The notes beneath the pieces were generated by a model. That model was given only the letters and a program-made list of their open reading frames with translations, was not told the origin of the DNA and ran no database searches. A stretch of DNA of 6,360 bases, from contig VEPB01000168.1 of the NCBI GenBank assembly GCA_012026715.1, positions 1 to 6,360 of the forward strand. The letters run 5' to 3'. Below, in pieces: positions 1-6,222 of the stretch. A program made the translations under genes and the position numbers. Position 1 is the first letter of the stretch, and every line of letters starts with the position of its first letter. The DNA comes from Methylococcaceae bacterium. GTDB taxonomy: Bacteria; Pseudomonadota; Gammaproteobacteria; Methylococcales; Methylococcaceae.

Positions 1-36
1 CAGCGTACCCTACCTGACTGAGCGTAACCGACGCAA

Positions 37-42
37 AAGGAG
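37..42 (+). promoter_or_regulatory. Ribosome binding site for the DUF4157 gene
   Basis: AAGGAG at 37-42 is a near-consensus Shine-Dalgarno sequence. Two adjacent start codons follow it: GTG at 47 (4 nt away) and ATG at 50 (7 nt away). The 7-nt spacing and the commoner codon favour ATG at 50. The rest of 1-46 is too short to assign, so any upstream operon partner lies outside the window. Confidence 0.75.
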
Positions 43-49
43 AACCGTG

Positions 50-1630
50 ATGAAAACCGACGCCGGTAAATCCCCAACCTCCAACAACCAGAATGCCGCA
101 GACCGGCCAACCCAAAACGAAGGGCTCTCCGCTGCGCCCCCATCATATGGGATTGGCGCCGTCGACCGGCTGACGAAAAAAGAAAACCGCACCGGCCTGC
201 CCGATAATCTCAAGGCCGGTATCGAACAGCTTTCCGGGTTATCCATGGACGACGTCCGGGTGCATTACAACTCGTCGAAACCCGCTCCGTTGGGAGCCCT
301 GGCTTATACCCAGGGTACGGAAATTCATGTGGGGCCGGGGCAGGAAAAGCAGTTGCCTCATGAAGCATGGCACGTAGTACAGCAGAAACAAAGAAGGGTT
401 AGACCTACTGTTAAATTCGGAAGATCAATCATCAGCAGTACTCAAAGTCTCGAAGATGAAGCCGATTTGATTAGCTCCAAGGTTTTGAGCCACCACCATA
501 CAAAGTTAGCATTCCATCACTATGGCTCTACTTTGTCGCTTAACAATAATCTGACAAACGAAACACCCCAAAGTCAGACATGCGATACTTCCCAAACAGC
601 TCATATATCTACAACCGAATTATCGGCGCCTCTCGAATATTCAGCTACTGGACTTCCTAACGCAGGAGTGATTCAATGCGCAAAGAAGAAGAAGAAGAAG
701 GAGGGCAAATACGATCGCGCGACCGGAACTTATAATCACCGACCTAAAGCGCCCAAAGATTTTTATCGAGACCTTTCCGTACCTCTTAAAGTTCCAACAC
801 AAAAGGCTCACAAATATCCATTGAGCTGGATAACTAATGCAATAAACGATGCGCTAAATCTCGGCCCTATTAAACTCGACGAAGCCATGAAAATATTGGA
901 ATCAGTTGCTAAGTTCTCAGCAAAACCATTCACCTTTCCCCCCACATTTAAAACCGAACTCGGAAGTCCCATCGGGCGGAGATCTACTGGATTTGGAGAT
1001 ACTATTAATACTCTTGCCAGTAACGCTGGCTGGACTGAGTGGAATATACGTCGGACACCGATACCTGAGCACAGGGATGACGATCCAGGTAATAGTGGAT
1101 TAGATTTGAACTACACCAGCAGTGGGCACACTACACCGCGCAGCCACGAAATCGAACGAATAAACATCGCAGGCGGAATATCTGCAGTCGATCCCAGCGA
1201 ACTAGAGACTCGCCTGAAACAGTTAGTCGACAAAGAAAATAAACCAGTAATTGCAAACGATATACTGCCGTATGATGCGTCTGCCTGGCAAATAACGACA
1301 AGCGGCAAATATGAGGACAAAAACAATCCTGAGAACTGGCAAGGTCCTTTTGCAGAAATCACCCATCCCGACAATATGGAAAATATTAAAGCAGACAATT
1401 ATCTCATCCGAATGAAGTGCAACTCAAAGACAAACAATGTAGAAATTAAAATCCAAAAGGAGGGAACCCTGGGAGGTTGGGTAGCGGCACGTCAGGACAC
1501 TCACAAACCCACTGAGATCTGGTGGTATGACTGGCGTAACATTGACTATGGAAAATATGAAATTATGTCACGCGCATGGAGCATTGATCGCAAAGAGTTC
1601 GTATCACGCCACATCCAAGTAGAGCGCTAG
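50..1630 (+). CDS. DUF4157 (eCIS-core) domain protein with unrecognised C-terminal module
   Basis: About 526 residues from ATG 50 (527 from GTG 47), ending in TAG. Residues 1-47 are polar and disordered-looking. Residues about 49-148 match the DUF4157/eCIS-core family (PF13699): LPDNLKAGIEQLSG, the zinc-peptidase-like HEAWH at 104-108 followed by VVQQ, and EDEAD at 135-139, where the family keeps an acidic third-ligand motif. A polar linker follows, then VIQC and a run of six lysines at 212-217, a junction style common in these proteins. I do not recognise residues about 220-526. They are basic and tryptophan-rich, with IWWYDW near 491-496, and show no signal peptide or membrane segment. Family members are linked to extracellular contractile injection systems and often carry toxin or effector domains at the C-terminus; an effector role here is inference. 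GC drops sharply near 370-390, inside the DUF4157 domain. No eCIS structural gene is visible. Confidence 0.88.
   Translation: MKTDAGKSPTSNNQNAADRPTQNEGLSAAPPSYGIGAVDRLTKKENRTGLPDNLKAGIEQLSGLSMDDVRVHYNSSKPAPLGALAYTQGTEIHVGPGQEKQLPHEAWHVVQQKQRRVRPTVKFGRSIISSTQSLEDEADLISSKVLSHHHTKLAFHHYGSTLSLNNNLTNETPQSQTCDTSQTAHISTTELSAPLEYSATGLPNAGVIQCAKKKKKKEGKYDRATGTYNHRPKAPKDFYRDLSVPLKVPTQKAHKYPLSWITNAINDALNLGPIKLDEAMKILESVAKFSAKPFTFPPTFKTELGSPIGRRSTGFGDTINTLASNAGWTEWNIRRTPIPEHRDDDPGNSGLDLNYTSSGHTTPRSHEIERINIAGGISAVDPSELETRLKQLVDKENKPVIANDILPYDASAWQITTSGKYEDKNNPENWQGPFAEITHPDNMENIKADNYLIRMKCNSKTNNVEIKIQKEGTLGGWVAARQDTHKPTEIWWYDWRNIDYGKYEIMSRAWSIDRKEFVSRHIQVER
683..700 (+). repeat. (AAG)6 trinucleotide tract encoding polylysine
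   Basis: Six consecutive AAG codons encode six lysines at the linker between the DUF4157 region and the unrecognised C-terminal module. Copy-number change here would keep the reading frame, so it would alter linker length rather than switch the gene off. Confidence 0.8.
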
Positions 1631-1843
1631 CGAGTAGATGTCATAAAGCGGCGAGCCCACCGGGCGGTCTTATAGGCATCTGGAAGGCGAGAGGGTCAAC
1701 CTCCGGAAGTTGGTTTGAGTAACAGGAGGTCGTTCCAAGAAGCGCCTCAAACAACCGGGGAATCAGGGTCAAACACGATATTTTGTGTAGGTCGGCTGGG
1801 CACATCCTTTCGCGCCCAACGTCTATCCCGCCCGGATCGATCG
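1631..1843. other. Convergent intergenic spacer with inverted repeats
   Basis: There is no credible gene between the two converging stop codons. The spacer holds several short inverted repeats: GCCC-acc-GGGC near 1660-1672; ACCTCC (1699-1704) with GGAGGT (1725-1730); GTTTGAG (1713-1719) with CTCAAAC (1746-1752); and the larger REP-like hairpin at 1788-1822. The GTTTGAG/CTCAAAC and ACCTCC/GGAGGT stems interleave, so they could not both form in one simple hairpin. None is followed by a clear T-run, so I do not call an intrinsic terminator, although transcription from both sides presumably ends here. Confidence 0.5.
1788..1822. repeat. REP-like palindromic element (GTAGGTCGG...GCCCAACG type)
   Basis: TGGGC (1797-1801) pairs with GCCCA (1814-1818) across a 12-nt loop, preceded by GTAGGTCGGC and followed by ACGTC. 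The layout resembles the widespread 'GTAGGTTGGGC...GCCCAACCTAC' intergenic palindromes of gammaproteobacteria. It starts about 20 nt beyond the stop codon of the minus-strand gene, where it could act as a transcript end or RNA-stabilising hairpin. Only one copy is present in the window, so family membership rests on resemblance. Confidence 0.45.
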
Positions 1844-4516
1844 CTAAGCTCGCCGCCGCACGGCAGTTGAGGTTTTACGCCGGCCGCCAACCAGCGACGA
1901 TGCCATCAAACCCGACAGAAACAGCCAGGCCGCGGCGGGCAGCGGCACCGCCTGGATTTGCAGTTTGCCGTCGATGGCCAGGTGGGATAGATCCAATAAG
2001 TTGCGATCCAGGCCGGTGACGGTCAGGCGGTCGGGAGCGAAGTTGCCGGTGAAGCGGTTGAAACCGAACAGATCGAAGACGGTGCCGGCCTTGGGGACGA
2101 AACTGCTGGCAAACACCAGATCCAGGGTGCCGTTGAAGGTAAGCTCGTTGATGTTCAGTAGCTGATCGTATTCCGTGCCCGGCCGGTCGCCGAACAGTTC
2201 CATGGTCAGCACGGCGGTGGAATCGAAGCGGATGTCGCCGCCGTGGAAGTCGATGGCCGCCGGGCTGTTGCCGGGCTTGTACTGGCCTTCGAAGGCGACG
2301 CTGCCGCTGAAGGCGCCGGCCCCGGAAACGTTGTTCAGGAAAGTCAGGGTGCCGCCATTGCCGACGATTTTGCCGTTGTGGGTGAAATCGCCGAGGACGC
2401 TGGCGTTGCCGGTATAGCCCAAGGTTTTGCCGACACTGAGATCGGCGCCGTTGACGGTGGCCAGCTTGCCGCCGTCGGCGATGCTGGTGGCAAGGCCCAG
2501 AGTGGCTTTGTCCTGGTCGAGCAGGGTGACCTGATTCGGGCCGACGTCGAGCTTGCCGCCGAATTCGAAGCCTGTCTTGGAATTGAGGTCGCCCAGGGTC
2601 AAATTGCCGCCGTTGGCGTGTATGACATTGGCGGAATTGCCGCCCGCGACGGCCGCCGCAACGCCGCCATGGCCATTCAGCTTGCCGATGCCGCCCATGT
2701 TCAAACGGGTCGTGGGGTTGGCGGCGATGGTTCCGCCCGATAAATCCAGGACGCCGGCTTTGACCTGGCCGCCGTTGAGGATCAGGAAATTCCCGGCGTC
2801 CACTTTCAAGGTATTGCTGACGGCCAGGGTTTTTCCGGCATTCAGGGTGGTGACCGCGCCGAACATCGGGTTGTTGCCCAGGCTGACGCCATTGCTGCCG
2901 GTGATATGAAGCGTGCCGGCCGTCCAATTGAACTGGCCGCCCGCTGTGGGATTGATGTCCGGGGTCTTGACGCTGAGCGTGCCGCCGTTCAGGTTCACAA
3001 TGCCCCGGCTGCCGATGCTCAGGGCGTTGCCGACCGCAACCTCGCCGTCGTTTTCGATGGTCAGCGTGGCCTTGCCGGGGCCACCGACCGTCAAGTCGCC
3101 GCTGTTGGACCACAGCGAATTGGCTCCGTTGACGGTGACGGTACCGCTGCTGCCCGACCCACTGCCCATCGCAGCGTTGATGTCGGTCACTTTTCCGCCA
3201 TTCATGATCTTGACGGTACCGTTGCCGGAAAAATTTCCAACCACTAAATCGCCGCTGTTGGCCCACAGCGACTCTGCCCCGGTGATCGTCGCGATGCCGG
3301 TGCCCATGACTTGTCCCACGTAACCGCTGGAACCGGTGACCTTGCCTCCTCCCTGTATGTTGAGAAATCCGTTGCCAGTCGACCCGATATCCACGGAATT
3401 ACTGTTGGCCCAAAGCGAATCCTTGCCAGAGACGGTAACGGTACCCGTAGTTTTCTTGCCTGAATCATTGTACCCGACCAGACCGTCGCGGTTGCTGACT
3501 TTACCTCCCTGTTCGATATTCACGGTGCCGTCGCCGAGATACCCGACATATAAATTTCCGGAATTCTCCCAGAGCGAATTTGCACCGGAGATGGTGGCCT
3601 TACCCACGCCGCCTTGGAACTCTCCCAAAGAACCATAAGTACTGCTGACCTTGCCGCCTTGCACGATGTTGAGCGTGCCTTTACCTGCCGCGCCGACCAG
3701 CAGACCGTTACTGTTGGCCCATAGCGAATTTGCGCCCTTGACGGTCGCGACACCCGTGCCGGATGAACCGCCCCCCAATTGGCCGATGGTATTCGCAACC
3801 TTGCCACCATCCTCGACATTCAAAAAGCCATTACCGTTATATCCAACCGATAATTCGCCGGTGTTAGTCCATGACGACCCGGCGTTACTGACGGTAACGC
3901 TTCCCTGCCCACTGGTTTGATTGCCTACAGTGCTTGTCAAATTGCTTAGCGTGCTACCGGATTGCAAGCTCAAATCGGACTTGCCGCCATCGCCGACGAC
4001 GAGCTTCGTGCCGTTATTGATGGCGGTCTTGTTGCGCACGCTTAAGCCGGAGTTGCCCAGTACCAGCGGCCCATTGACGACCATGCCTGCCTTGCCGCCA
4101 TCCCAGATTTGAGTGGCGCCGACCTTGATCGGCATGTTGACGGTTTGCAGGTTGGCGCTGAAATTCATCATATTGCCGGTGCTGGCGATGGCATTGCCAT
4201 TCAGCTGGAAGGCCCGGGCGCCGGGAGCGAAACTGATTCCGCCGACGAGAAAACCGGGCTGTCCGTCGTTGAGCGGTGTCAGCCGGGTATTTCCGGCAAA
4301 TTCCAGGCTGTCGCCGGGGGCGGGGTAACGACCGTTGTCGGTCCAGTTGGTATTGGGGTTGAACAAATTGTTGCTGGCATAAAACCAGCTGTCGTTTTCG
4401 CCGCTGCCGTCCCAAATCAGATTGGCGGCGTGCGCCGGCCCAACGGTAAAGGCGGCCGATAGGGAAATAGTCAAGACGGCGGTCGTAGGAAGTCGTCCAG
4501 GCTTGGGCAATTTCAT
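1844..4516 (-). CDS. Secreted T5SS/PEP-CTERM-repeat protein with VPLPA-CTERM sorting signal
   Basis: 890 residues, ATG at 4516-4514, with GGAG (4525-4528) 8 nt upstream. Residues 1-30 form a Sec signal peptide with likely cleavage after AHA. Residues 31-200 read as beta-solenoid-like strands rich in Gly and Asn. Residues about 202-495 hold six repeats of 40-55 residues of the form GTVTVxGANSLWxNSGxLxVG...GTxNIxxGGKV, matching the T5SS/PEP-CTERM-associated repeat family (TIGR04393). Residues 500-855 continue as passenger-like sequence, including a YDQL-type segment near 783 typical of such proteins. The C-terminus has VPLPAAAWLF at 857-866, a hydrophobic stretch and an Arg-rich tail (GGRRK...RRR), the tripartite VPLPA-CTERM exosortase signal. 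No autotransporter beta-barrel is present, so I infer exosortase-dependent processing and display or release at the cell surface. The specific role, perhaps matrix or adhesion, is unknown. Confidence 0.9.
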   Translation of the reverse strand: MKLPKPGRLPTTAVLTISLSAAFTVGPAHAANLIWDGSGENDSWFYASNNLFNPNTNWTDNGRYPAPGDSLEFAGNTRLTPLNDGQPGFLVGGISFAPGARAFQLNGNAIASTGNMMNFSANLQTVNMPIKVGATQIWDGGKAGMVVNGPLVLGNSGLSVRNKTAINNGTKLVVGDGGKSDLSLQSGSTLSNLTSTVGNQTSGQGSVTVSNAGSSWTNTGELSVGYNGNGFLNVEDGGKVANTIGQLGGGSSGTGVATVKGANSLWANSNGLLVGAAGKGTLNIVQGGKVSSTYGSLGEFQGGVGKATISGANSLWENSGNLYVGYLGDGTVNIEQGGKVSNRDGLVGYNDSGKKTTGTVTVSGKDSLWANSNSVDIGSTGNGFLNIQGGGKVTGSSGYVGQVMGTGIATITGAESLWANSGDLVVGNFSGNGTVKIMNGGKVTDINAAMGSGSGSSGTVTVNGANSLWSNSGDLTVGGPGKATLTIENDGEVAVGNALSIGSRGIVNLNGGTLSVKTPDINPTAGGQFNWTAGTLHITGSNGVSLGNNPMFGAVTTLNAGKTLAVSNTLKVDAGNFLILNGGQVKAGVLDLSGGTIAANPTTRLNMGGIGKLNGHGGVAAAVAGGNSANVIHANGGNLTLGDLNSKTGFEFGGKLDVGPNQVTLLDQDKATLGLATSIADGGKLATVNGADLSVGKTLGYTGNASVLGDFTHNGKIVGNGGTLTFLNNVSGAGAFSGSVAFEGQYKPGNSPAAIDFHGGDIRFDSTAVLTMELFGDRPGTEYDQLLNINELTFNGTLDLVFASSFVPKAGTVFDLFGFNRFTGNFAPDRLTVTGLDRNLLDLSHLAIDGKLQIQAVPLPAAAWLFLSGLMASSLVGGRRKTSTAVRRRA
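3032..3913 (-). repeat. Six in-frame tandem repeats of the T5SS/PEP-CTERM repeat protein
   Basis: This block encodes residues 202-495. Six units can be lined up by their SLWxNS cores, at residues about 214, 264, 314, 367, 416 and 467, and by their GGKV ends; the first core is degenerate (SSWTNT) and the last end is GEV. Nucleotide similarity is clear between units, for example the recurring minus-strand core complementary to 'ctgttggcccacagcga'. Spacing of 49-53 residues between cores points to tandem duplication followed by divergence. Unit number could change by unequal recombination. Confidence 0.8.
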
Positions 4517-4549
4517 TGAATATTCTCCGGCTCGGTCGAATGACTTGTC

Positions 4550-4604
4550 GTTACAATGAAAGTCGCGATGCGAACACCTTGTTCTCCCTTTCCCTGTGGG
4601 AGAG
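4550..4604 (-). repeat. Leader element shared by both minus-strand genes, copy A
   Basis: The 55 bp here align without gaps to 6223-6277 with about 43 matches (78%). The shared core reads gttac..tgaaagtcgcga.gcgaa.accttg on the plus strand and runs into the REP-like hairpin. Copy A lies about 35 bp upstream of the VPLPA-CTERM start codon. Both copies have the same orientation relative to their gene. It could be a promoter or leader spread with the genes, or a longer mobile repeat of which the palindrome is one end. Confidence 0.6.
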
Positions 4605-4618
4605 GGCCGGGGTGAGGG
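4585..4618 (+). repeat. REP-like palindrome, copy 1
   Basis: The hairpin arms are around tttccc and gggaga with a ctgt loop, followed by the tail ccggggtgaggg. Length and tail match copy 2 at 4699-4732. This is the slightly diverged member (tttccc for ctctccc). It overlaps the element shared with the other leader. Confidence 0.7.
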
Positions 4619-4655
4619 AAACCGGCCTTGGCGCGAGTGTTTTCATGGTCCGGGG

Positions 4656-4669
4656 TGGCACGAGTGCCA
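4656..4669. repeat. Short perfect inverted repeat between REP copies 1 and 2
   Basis: TGGCAC-ga-GTGCCA is a perfect 6-bp inverted repeat. It sits inside a wider, weaker inverted pair, AACCGG near 4620 and CCGGTT near 4675, so the whole spacer between REP copies 1 and 2 could fold. A DNA-binding operator or part of a larger repeat unit are both possible; nothing decides between them. Confidence 0.4.
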
Positions 4670-4698
4670 TGACACCGGTTAAGTTAAGGTGGCTTGGT

Positions 4699-4732
4699 CC
4701 CCTCTCCCTGCGGGAGAGGGCTAGGGTGAGGG
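4699..4732 (+). repeat. REP-like palindrome, copy 2
   Basis: CCCTCTCC and GGGAGAGGG arms around a ctgc loop, followed by the tail ctagggtgaggg. This is the best-formed member and matches a repeat type found widely between genes in beta- and gammaproteobacteria. It faces copy 3 in inverted orientation across 51 bp. Confidence 0.8.
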
Positions 4733-4783
4733 CCAAAACGCCCAAATGTTTCAACGGAGTTCCCGCGAGCATTGACAGCTCAG

Positions 4784-4818
4784 CCCTCACCCCAACCCCT
4801 CTCCCGCAGGGAGAGGGG
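4784..4818 (-). repeat. REP-like palindrome, copy 3 (inverted)
   Basis: This is the reverse complement of the same unit: tail ccctcacccc, then cccctctccc-gca-gggagagggg. With copy 2 it forms an inverted doublet with the gggtgaggg tails facing inward, the arrangement of a REPIN/BIME. The pair could fold into a long hairpin of about 120 nt. Confidence 0.8.
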
Positions 4819-4896
4819 AGGTTGCGTGACAGTCTTTTTAACCATTAGTAACCCCGTTGTCCAAGCCTTGGGGTAGTCACAGTCCCTTTCCCCCAA

Positions 4897-4947
4897 GAAT
4901 CCATCACCCCATCCCTTGCCGATCACGGCAAGCTTCTTCCTGGATTC
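4897..4947. repeat. Nested perfect hairpin downstream of the collagen-like gene
   Basis: An outer stem GAATCCA (4897-4903) pairs with TGGATTC (4941-4947). An inner stem CTTGCCG (4915-4921) pairs with CGGCAAG (4926-4932) around atca. Both stems are perfect 7-mers. It lies about 65 nt past the stop codon of the 5012-6124 gene and could end or protect its transcript, but no T-run follows on the minus strand, so it is not called an intrinsic terminator. Confidence 0.55.
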
Positions 4948-4970
4948 CGCCGCGCTTCATTCGGGCTGCG
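4938..4970 (-). repeat. Second REP-like element (GCCCGGATGAAGCGCAGCGGAATCC type)
   Basis: On the minus strand this reads CGCAGCCCGAATGAAGCG, then CGGCGGAATCCAGGA, close to the widespread intergenic repeat whose usual form begins CGTAGCCCGGATGAAGCGCA. CCTGGAT (4939-4945) pairs with ATTCGGG (4959-4965) with two G-T wobbles. It overlaps the right arm of the nested hairpin at 4897-4947, so the two folds compete. Only one copy is in the window. Confidence 0.55.
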
Positions 4971-5011
4971 TGCTCGCCGCCTCCATCAGCCACGATCCGC
5001 CCGGCGACACT

Positions 5012-6124
5012 TCAGAAGGCCCGGATAGCCCGCACAAATAAAGCAGTGTCCTTAGGGCCCAAAGCAGTCGAAACGCTGCCGGCAACTATGTATTTTCCGG
5101 TATTTGCATCACCTTGAGTCGAACTCCAATAGGGCCCGGACATCGACAGCACGGTGCTTTGGTTACTCATCCTGACCAGTTCATCGCCGGACGGTAAGTA
5201 CCATCCGCCGACATTCCCGCCCGAGTAGTATTTTGCCAGTTCCGCGGCGATGCCGGAGGTGGCGCAGCCTGCCAGGATGGCATCGGTATTGGCGGCGCCT
5301 GCCGCGTTGCTGGCCGCCCGGGCGATGCTGGTTCCCGAGCATCCCCAGGCCGCCGTACCCTGATCTGCCGGAGCGGCCTCCAGCCCATGACGGCCGCTGG
5401 AATCGACGTAGAACACGATACCGACGCCGCTGGGTCCGGTGTCGCCGATGGCGTAGGTACCGCCCCAGCTGGGCAGGCCGTCATTGCCGACGGTCAGGGT
5501 CTGTCCCGCAGCGCCCTTGGGCAGCACGGCCCAGGCCGAACCATCCCAGTAGAGAACGTCGCCGATGGCATTGCCGGCTTGGAAGGTTCCGGTGGCTCCG
5601 GTCGGGCCTTGGGGACCGGCCGCTCCGGTCGGTCCGGTATCCCCTTGGGGCCCCTGCGCACCGGCCAATCCTTGCGGTCCGGCAGGCCCCATGGCTCCGG
5701 TGTCACCCCTCAGCCCTTGCGGGCCCGTCGGCCCCAGATCGCCCTGGTCACCTTTCGGCCCTTGAGGTCCCGCCGGCCCGGCGGTTACAACCACCAGCGG
5801 CAGGGCCGCCACGCCGTGGCCCGGTTTCACGGTGACCGCATAGGTGCCCGGTCCCGACGCCGTCCAACCAACCTGCAGGCGGGCCGAGGTGAAGCCGCTC
5901 AACACCGTCTGGACCACGCCGTCGATGTAGACCGCCGGCGCTTTGCTGCAGGCTTTGTCCGGACACAGCCCGCTGCCCTCGATCGTGACCCGGCTGGGGC
6001 TCACCGCCGTATCGAGATGGACGCTGAACAGGACCGGCGCCGCCTGGACCGCGCCGGCGAAAAGCACGAGCGCCAGTCCAACCGGCAGTCTGGACAGGGA
6101 AAACCGAAAGTCAGCGGAAGACAT
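5012..6124 (-). CDS. Secreted collagen-like protein with IPT-like and DUF1566-like domains
   Basis: 370 residues from ATG 6124-6122, ending in TGA. A GTG at 6133 would add three residues but lies inside the Shine-Dalgarno GAGGTGA, so the ATG is preferred. Residues 1-28 are a Sec signal peptide, cleaved after AVQA. Residues about 32-114 resemble an IPT/TIG-like beta-sandwich ending in GTYAVTVKPG; C54 and C59 could form a disulfide. Residues 116-181 are 22 Gly-X-Y triplets rich in GPQG and GPTG. Residues about 187-222 hold GDVLYWDGSAW, a linker often seen after collagen repeats in such bacterial proteins. Residues about 225-370 look like a DUF1566/Lcl-type domain, with GWYLPSGDEL at 307-316 and YWSST at 332-336. 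I infer a trimeric, extracellular or surface stalk with a C-terminal head. The ligand is unknown, and no sorting motif or membrane anchor is present. Confidence 0.88.
   Translation of the reverse strand: MSSADFRFSLSRLPVGLALVLFAGAVQAAPVLFSVHLDTAVSPSRVTIEGSGLCPDKACSKAPAVYIDGVVQTVLSGFTSARLQVGWTASGPGTYAVTVKPGHGVAALPLVVVTAGPAGPQGPKGDQGDLGPTGPQGLRGDTGAMGPAGPQGLAGAQGPQGDTGPTGAAGPQGPTGATGTFQAGNAIGDVLYWDGSAWAVLPKGAAGQTLTVGNDGLPSWGGTYAIGDTGPSGVGIVFYVDSSGRHGLEAAPADQGTAAWGCSGTSIARAASNAAGAANTDAILAGCATSGIAAELAKYYSGGNVGGWYLPSGDELVRMSNQSTVLSMSGPYWSSTQGDANTGKYIVAGSVSTALGPKDTALFVRAIRAF
5591..5779 (-). repeat. Collagen-like Gly-X-Y repeat
   Basis: This stretch encodes 21 uninterrupted Gly-X-Y triplets; a 22nd (GTF) follows at once. 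GPA, GPQ, GPT, GDT and similar triplets dominate, with Pro mostly in the X position and Gln, Thr or Ala in Y, as in bacterial collagens that lack hydroxyproline. The DNA is a GC-rich quasi-9-mer repeat, which makes length variation between strains likely. Confidence 0.85.
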
Positions 6125-6129
6125 ATTAC

Positions 6130-6136
6130 TCACCTC
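6130..6136 (-). promoter_or_regulatory. Ribosome binding site that decides the start of the collagen-like gene
   Basis: GAGGTGA on the minus strand, with GAGG at 6136-6133, lies 8 nt before ATG at 6124. The longer reading frame would start at the GTG within this motif (6133-6131), which would leave it without its own ribosome binding site. Confidence 0.7.
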
Positions 6137-6222
6137 GAATACCTAGTAGGGCCAATAGTCGGAATGAAGGTCTCGCCCCCGATCCGTCTACGCACCAATT
6201 TTTTGGCAAAAGTGTCTTTATG

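Larger units (their letters stand above)
4517..5011. other. Repeat-rich intergenic region upstream of the VPLPA gene
   Basis: No believable gene lies in these 495 bp. They hold the 5' leader of the VPLPA-CTERM gene, an element shared with the leader of the other minus-strand gene (4550-4604), three copies of a REP-like palindrome, a short perfect hairpin at 4656-4669, a nested hairpin at 4897-4947 and a second REP type at 4938-4970. Short reading frames that cross it translate the palindromes. I found no convincing sigma-70 promoter boxes. Confidence 0.7.

Noticed and set aside
1713..1820. Possible integron attC site (GCCCAAC matches RYYYAAC)
   Set aside because: There is no matching GTTRRRY partner at the other end and no cassette structure.
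2243..2743. Plus-strand reading frame of 166 residues opposite the VPLPA-CTERM gene
   Set aside because: It is an antisense shadow with Ala/Gly/Val-rich composition that follows from the repeats on the other strand.
1875..3266. Long minus-strand reading frame in another frame of the VPLPA-CTERM gene (463 residues)
   Set aside because: The translation is a low-complexity Arg/Gln/His-rich shadow of a GC-rich repetitive gene. It has no ribosome binding site or recognisable domain, and the other frame has a signal peptide, repeats and a sorting signal.
3032..3913. CRISPR-like regular spacing of repeats
   Set aside because: The repeats are diverged, in frame and encode a known protein repeat, so they are not an array.
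4551..4790. Small minus-strand reading frame (79 residues) upstream of the VPLPA-CTERM gene
   Set aside because: It translates the REP-like palindromes (segments such as LTLALSRRERG and LTPALSHREREN), a common false protein call.
4516..4848. Plus-strand reading frame of 110 residues across the repeat region
   Set aside because: It consists of the same palindromes read on the other strand, with no ribosome binding site and no domain.
4915..4938. Intrinsic terminator on the plus strand (perfect stem followed by cttcttcc)
   Set aside because: There is no plus-strand gene upstream to terminate and the tract is not a true T-run.
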